DNA of 64,000 nucleotides from Strongylocentrotus droebachiensis. Lineage: Eukaryota > Echinodermata > Echinoidea > Camarodonta > Strongylocentrotidae. Below, one piece after another: positions 61,348 through 64,000 of this stretch. Positions within the stretch are counted from its first letter, which is position 1; the number at the start of each line of letters is the position of its first letter. The notes under the pieces are model-generated. The model ran no database searches. It worked only from the letters and a program-made list of their open reading frames with translations, and was not told where the DNA came from. Both the position numbers and the translations under genes were made by a program. The DNA lies in contig JAVYIG010000895.1 of assembly GCA_035222895.1 (NCBI GenBank), positions 62,001 to 126,000 on the forward strand, in the 5' to 3' direction.

Positions 61348-63144
61348 CATCCGAAACCACAGCTGTAATAAAATCTTGGAACTGTGAGATTCGGGTATAG
61401 ACACCCGGGAAGAGTGATCTTGCACATCCAACTCCAAAGCTTGTTGCTCCGACCAGATGCGATCGACCATCATCACCTTCACAGGTCAAAGGCCCACCGC
61501 TGTCGCCCTGGCGACATATGGTAAACAATTTTATTGGAATTAAAGAATGTTTTCCTCCTCCCCTCTTTCTACTCTACTCCTTCTCCTCCTATTCCTCCTC
61601 GTCCCCTCCTCATCCCCTTCTTCCTCGTCACATTTATCCTCTTTGCCACCCCCTTCTTCCTCGTTCTCTTCCTCCTCTACCCCTCACTTTCCCCAATCCT
61701 CTTCCTTCCGCCTTGTCACTTTGAACATACATAGAAATTTGTCATATGTGCATTCGTCTCTCAATTGGAGTGTATGTAAGTTGTTGCTGACTGTTATCCT
61801 CCTCTCCACTCCCTGCTCATCGTACTCTTCAGTCTTCAACATCTCCCGTCACCTCCTCGTTCTCAGATCTCGACTAATCATGTATATCATAGGAGACTGC
61901 GAAAAATTATCCCTCTTTTTTTACGAATTATAGTAATTTGCGATTTATTTTACCTGACAGGTATCAATCATTCCTTGTTCGTACCCAGCACATATCATGT
62001 TATCCGTCAGTCTACCGTTGTAAGAAACGTTGGAATTGCACCGTTCTTGGTCCAGAAGGTTTACCACCGCTTTTTGTAAAGTCTCCGAAATATCTGTATA
62101 CAAAATTCATAAACTTAGCCTTCTTGATCATTCTGATGTGTAAATAAAATGATCCATGTTTCCATATTACGATACTGTTTCTATTTATGTTGCATTACCA
62201 CTCAACAAAAGGTCGGTTACAATAACAACTATAATTTTACGCCCCTATGTTTCGACATGTCTAAGTTTCGTCAACATTATGTTTCGACACCTCAAGTTTC
62301 GTCATCCCTATGTCTCGACCTCCTTACTTTTCGACAACCCTATCTTTCGCAATCCCGACGTTCAGACATTCCTATGTTTCGTAACCGCTATGTTTCGACA
62401 AAATTAAGTTTCAACATCCCTATGTTTCGACAACCTATGTTTTGACAACCCTATATTTCGACATCCTTACGTTTCGACAACCCTATGTTTGAAATTCCTA
62501 AGTTACGTAACCCCCGTTTTGATACCCCTATTCTTCGTCATCCCTATGTTTTTCCATCCCTATGTTTCAGTTTACCCCCCTTCCCCTTCCCCTACGTGGT
62601 ATGGGTTTACCCATGCGGTCCTCTTTTACCCCCTACGTTCCGACCGCTCTCATATTACATATGGCATACGACACCCATCTGTTCCGACGACCCCATGTGT
62701 CGCCTAGCGTACAACACAGGCCGCGCAAGCACTTGCTAAATTAACCAATTCTTCTATGGGTCAGTCTACGCAAAACTTATCAATGCATGCAGTCACATAC
62801 ATATTGCTGGAACGTAGGCTTTTTAAGAACATAGGCTCATCAACGTTAAACAAAATCAAAGATTAAATGCCGTACCTCCCCCTTCAGAGATAGCCCCCCA
62901 ACCAGCGACGAAGCATCGACGATAATCACTCAGTTCATTTGACGATGAGGCTAGACATGCTGGCCTGACGTAATCACTGAAAGACACCGGCTCAGTCAGA
63001 CGCAGTAGAGCGATGTCCCCGTCGTTGGTCTCGCCGTCGTAGTCGGGATGAATGATGATATCGGCCACTTCGGCATTTACTTCGTACTCGGACTCACCTG
63101 ACAGCCGAAGGCTTCCGAAGATCACCCGATAAATGTAGGATCCT
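61348..63144 (-). CDS. Trypsin-like S1A serine protease, three exons (5' and probably 3' parts missing)
   Basis: Minus-strand exons 63144-62876, 62093-61954 and 61507-61348 join with correct phases. The catalytic Asp102 is in [29 protein letters not shown] follows; the catalytic Ser195 is in [11 protein letters not shown], with Asp189 six residues before it, which predicts cleavage after Lys/Arg. [15 protein letters not shown] is the C-terminal strand/helix. The exon with IVGG and TAAHC (His57) would lie at 63.2 kb or beyond and was not found. After VVSDG a strong gtaagt donor implies at least one more exon downstream. The fold suggests a secreted or membrane-anchored trypsin-like enzyme. The next recognisable host exon on this strand is the TED exon of the C3-like gene at 52757. 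Exact orthologue unknown. Confidence 0.85.
61545..61725. repeat. Pyrimidine-rich (CTC/TTCC) tract in protease intron
   Basis: CTCCT/TTCCTC-rich on the plus strand, i.e. purine-rich on the transcript strand. ORFs through it are artefacts. Confidence 0.85.
62240..62700. repeat. Degenerate 15-17-bp minisatellite (CCCTATGTTTCGACA) in protease intron
   Basis: TATGTTTCGACA, TACGTTTCGACA and similar recur about every 15-17 bp with drift; more diverged to the right. Apparent ORFs with MFRQP/MFRHP repeats are on the strand opposite to the gene. Confidence 0.85.
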
Positions 63145-63894
63145 CTGGGAGGAAAATATAAAAAGTAAAGAGCAATTCAGGACCTATGACATAATTGCGA
63201 TTAAACCATAATGCGCGTTGCACGCGAGGCGCCATTGTCACCTCGTTGTTATAAGATAATCAAACCTAATAAAAAATAAAAAAACAATTTTTCGACGGTA
63301 TAACCGTTGCACACGATGCGTCACTTCCTTCGACAGCGTTATTCCTGCGGTAATTGAACGTGTGAAGGCACTAAGCCCATACGCAAATTACTATAAAAAA
63401 AAAATCTTTCTTTCAATGACAAACTTATTTTATTCAATCAAACACGAAAGCAACAACTCAATTATTTCAAACATATTTATATGACATACCGTAAATCTCC
63501 GCTTTGCTTTGTTTCCCTTTTAGCAGACACGGTAGTACGTTAGAAAACTTTTATTTCGCTACGAGGTGAGGCGAAATTGAAGGCATCGATTTTTGCTTGT
63601 GAACTTGTCACAAATGATAGTAAAAAATTCGTTTTTATAACTAAAGATGACAGACAAAGTTTCCTCCGGGTCCAAACAGAAATTTGGAAATAGGCTAGTT
63701 TGGTTGTAGTTTCCGATTGGTGAGTCTGTAGTGACGATTTCTCAATTTATTTGTGAAGTCAGAAAATTACTGATGTACTAATTCTAATTTCATGTTTTAC
63801 CGTGTAAACTCAACTTTTACCCAATCTGGTATTTAAGACACGGTTAATTCTAGTTTTTGTTTCGGCCCCCAAAATTTGACCGATCGACATTCTG

Positions 63895-64000
63895 TTCCGT
63901 TGGGGGGGGGGGGGGGGGGGGTGTGTTACACCCACAAATGTAATAACTCCCACAAATGTAATAACGCCCACAAATGTAATAACACTTTACCCACAAATGT
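63895..64000. repeat. Poly-G followed by 17-bp tandem repeat CCCACAAATGTAATAAC
   Basis: A run of about 20 G at 63902-63921, then four or more CCCACAAATGT units to the window edge. 63145-63894 holds no recognised exon. Confidence 0.85.

Noticed and set aside
61518-61933. Overlapping Ser/Pro/Leu-rich plus-strand ORFs
   Set aside because: Low-complexity pyrimidine tract within the protease intron, on the opposite strand.
62149-62445. 98-aa ORF with MFRQP-like repeats as a repeat protein
   Set aside because: Comes from a drifting 15-17-bp minisatellite; the period is not a stable multiple of 3 and it is antisense to the protease.

Overview
This is a eukaryotic nuclear window from an invertebrate animal, most likely a deuterostome and probably an echinoderm. 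The reasons are short GT-AG exons spread across AT-rich introns, a complement C3-type thioester protein, dense MITE/hAT/Tc1-like debris, and several LINE lineages (Jockey/CR1/L2-like and L1/Tx1-like). The species assignment is an inference. There are no operons, CRISPR arrays or prokaryotic signals.

Layout, left end. A divergent gene pair shares a start-to-start space of 144 bp (3520-3663). On the minus strand are the first three exons of a calcium channel flower homologue (CACFD1); it runs off the left edge. On the plus strand is a complete nine-exon RABGGTB gene (3664-18293), the beta subunit of Rab geranylgeranyltransferase, predicted at 333 aa. Its start codon is the last three bases of exon 1. 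Its eighth exon is preceded by a 130-bp array that repeats the 3' splice site plus the first 85 nt of that exon about 16 times.

Centre. 18.3-33 kb has no recognised host gene. It carries a nearly full-length LINE (ORF1 fragment, endonuclease and reverse transcriptase; 24.1-29.5 kb), a 213-bp hairpin built from nested CCATGG/GGTTACC palindromes, SINE-like pieces, and a 760-bp hAT-like foldback.

Right half, minus strand. Eleven intact exons (52757 down to about 33188) encode the C-terminal half of a C3/C4/C5-type thioester protein: end of TED, CUB, MG8, anchor and C345C/NTR. The N-terminal two thirds are not in the window. Upstream on the same strand, beyond about 8.6 kb of LINE and repeat sequence, three intact exons (63144 to 61348) encode the catalytic part of a trypsin-like S1A protease. 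The protease block ends in phase 1 and the first visible TED exon begins in phase 1. A protease-TED-C345C fusion transcript is therefore possible but unproven; two separate genes is the ordinary alternative.

Mobile elements occupy much of the rest. Some insertions can be resolved from the sequence alone: hAT elements with perfect 8-bp duplications (GCCGGCGG, GATATCTT), a TTAA-flanked element whose empty site is visible in a paralogous copy, an 880-bp Tc1/mariner-like foldback, and two copies of an L1/Tx1-like fragment with complementary internal deletions. All coordinates were read by eye and splice sites are predictions.
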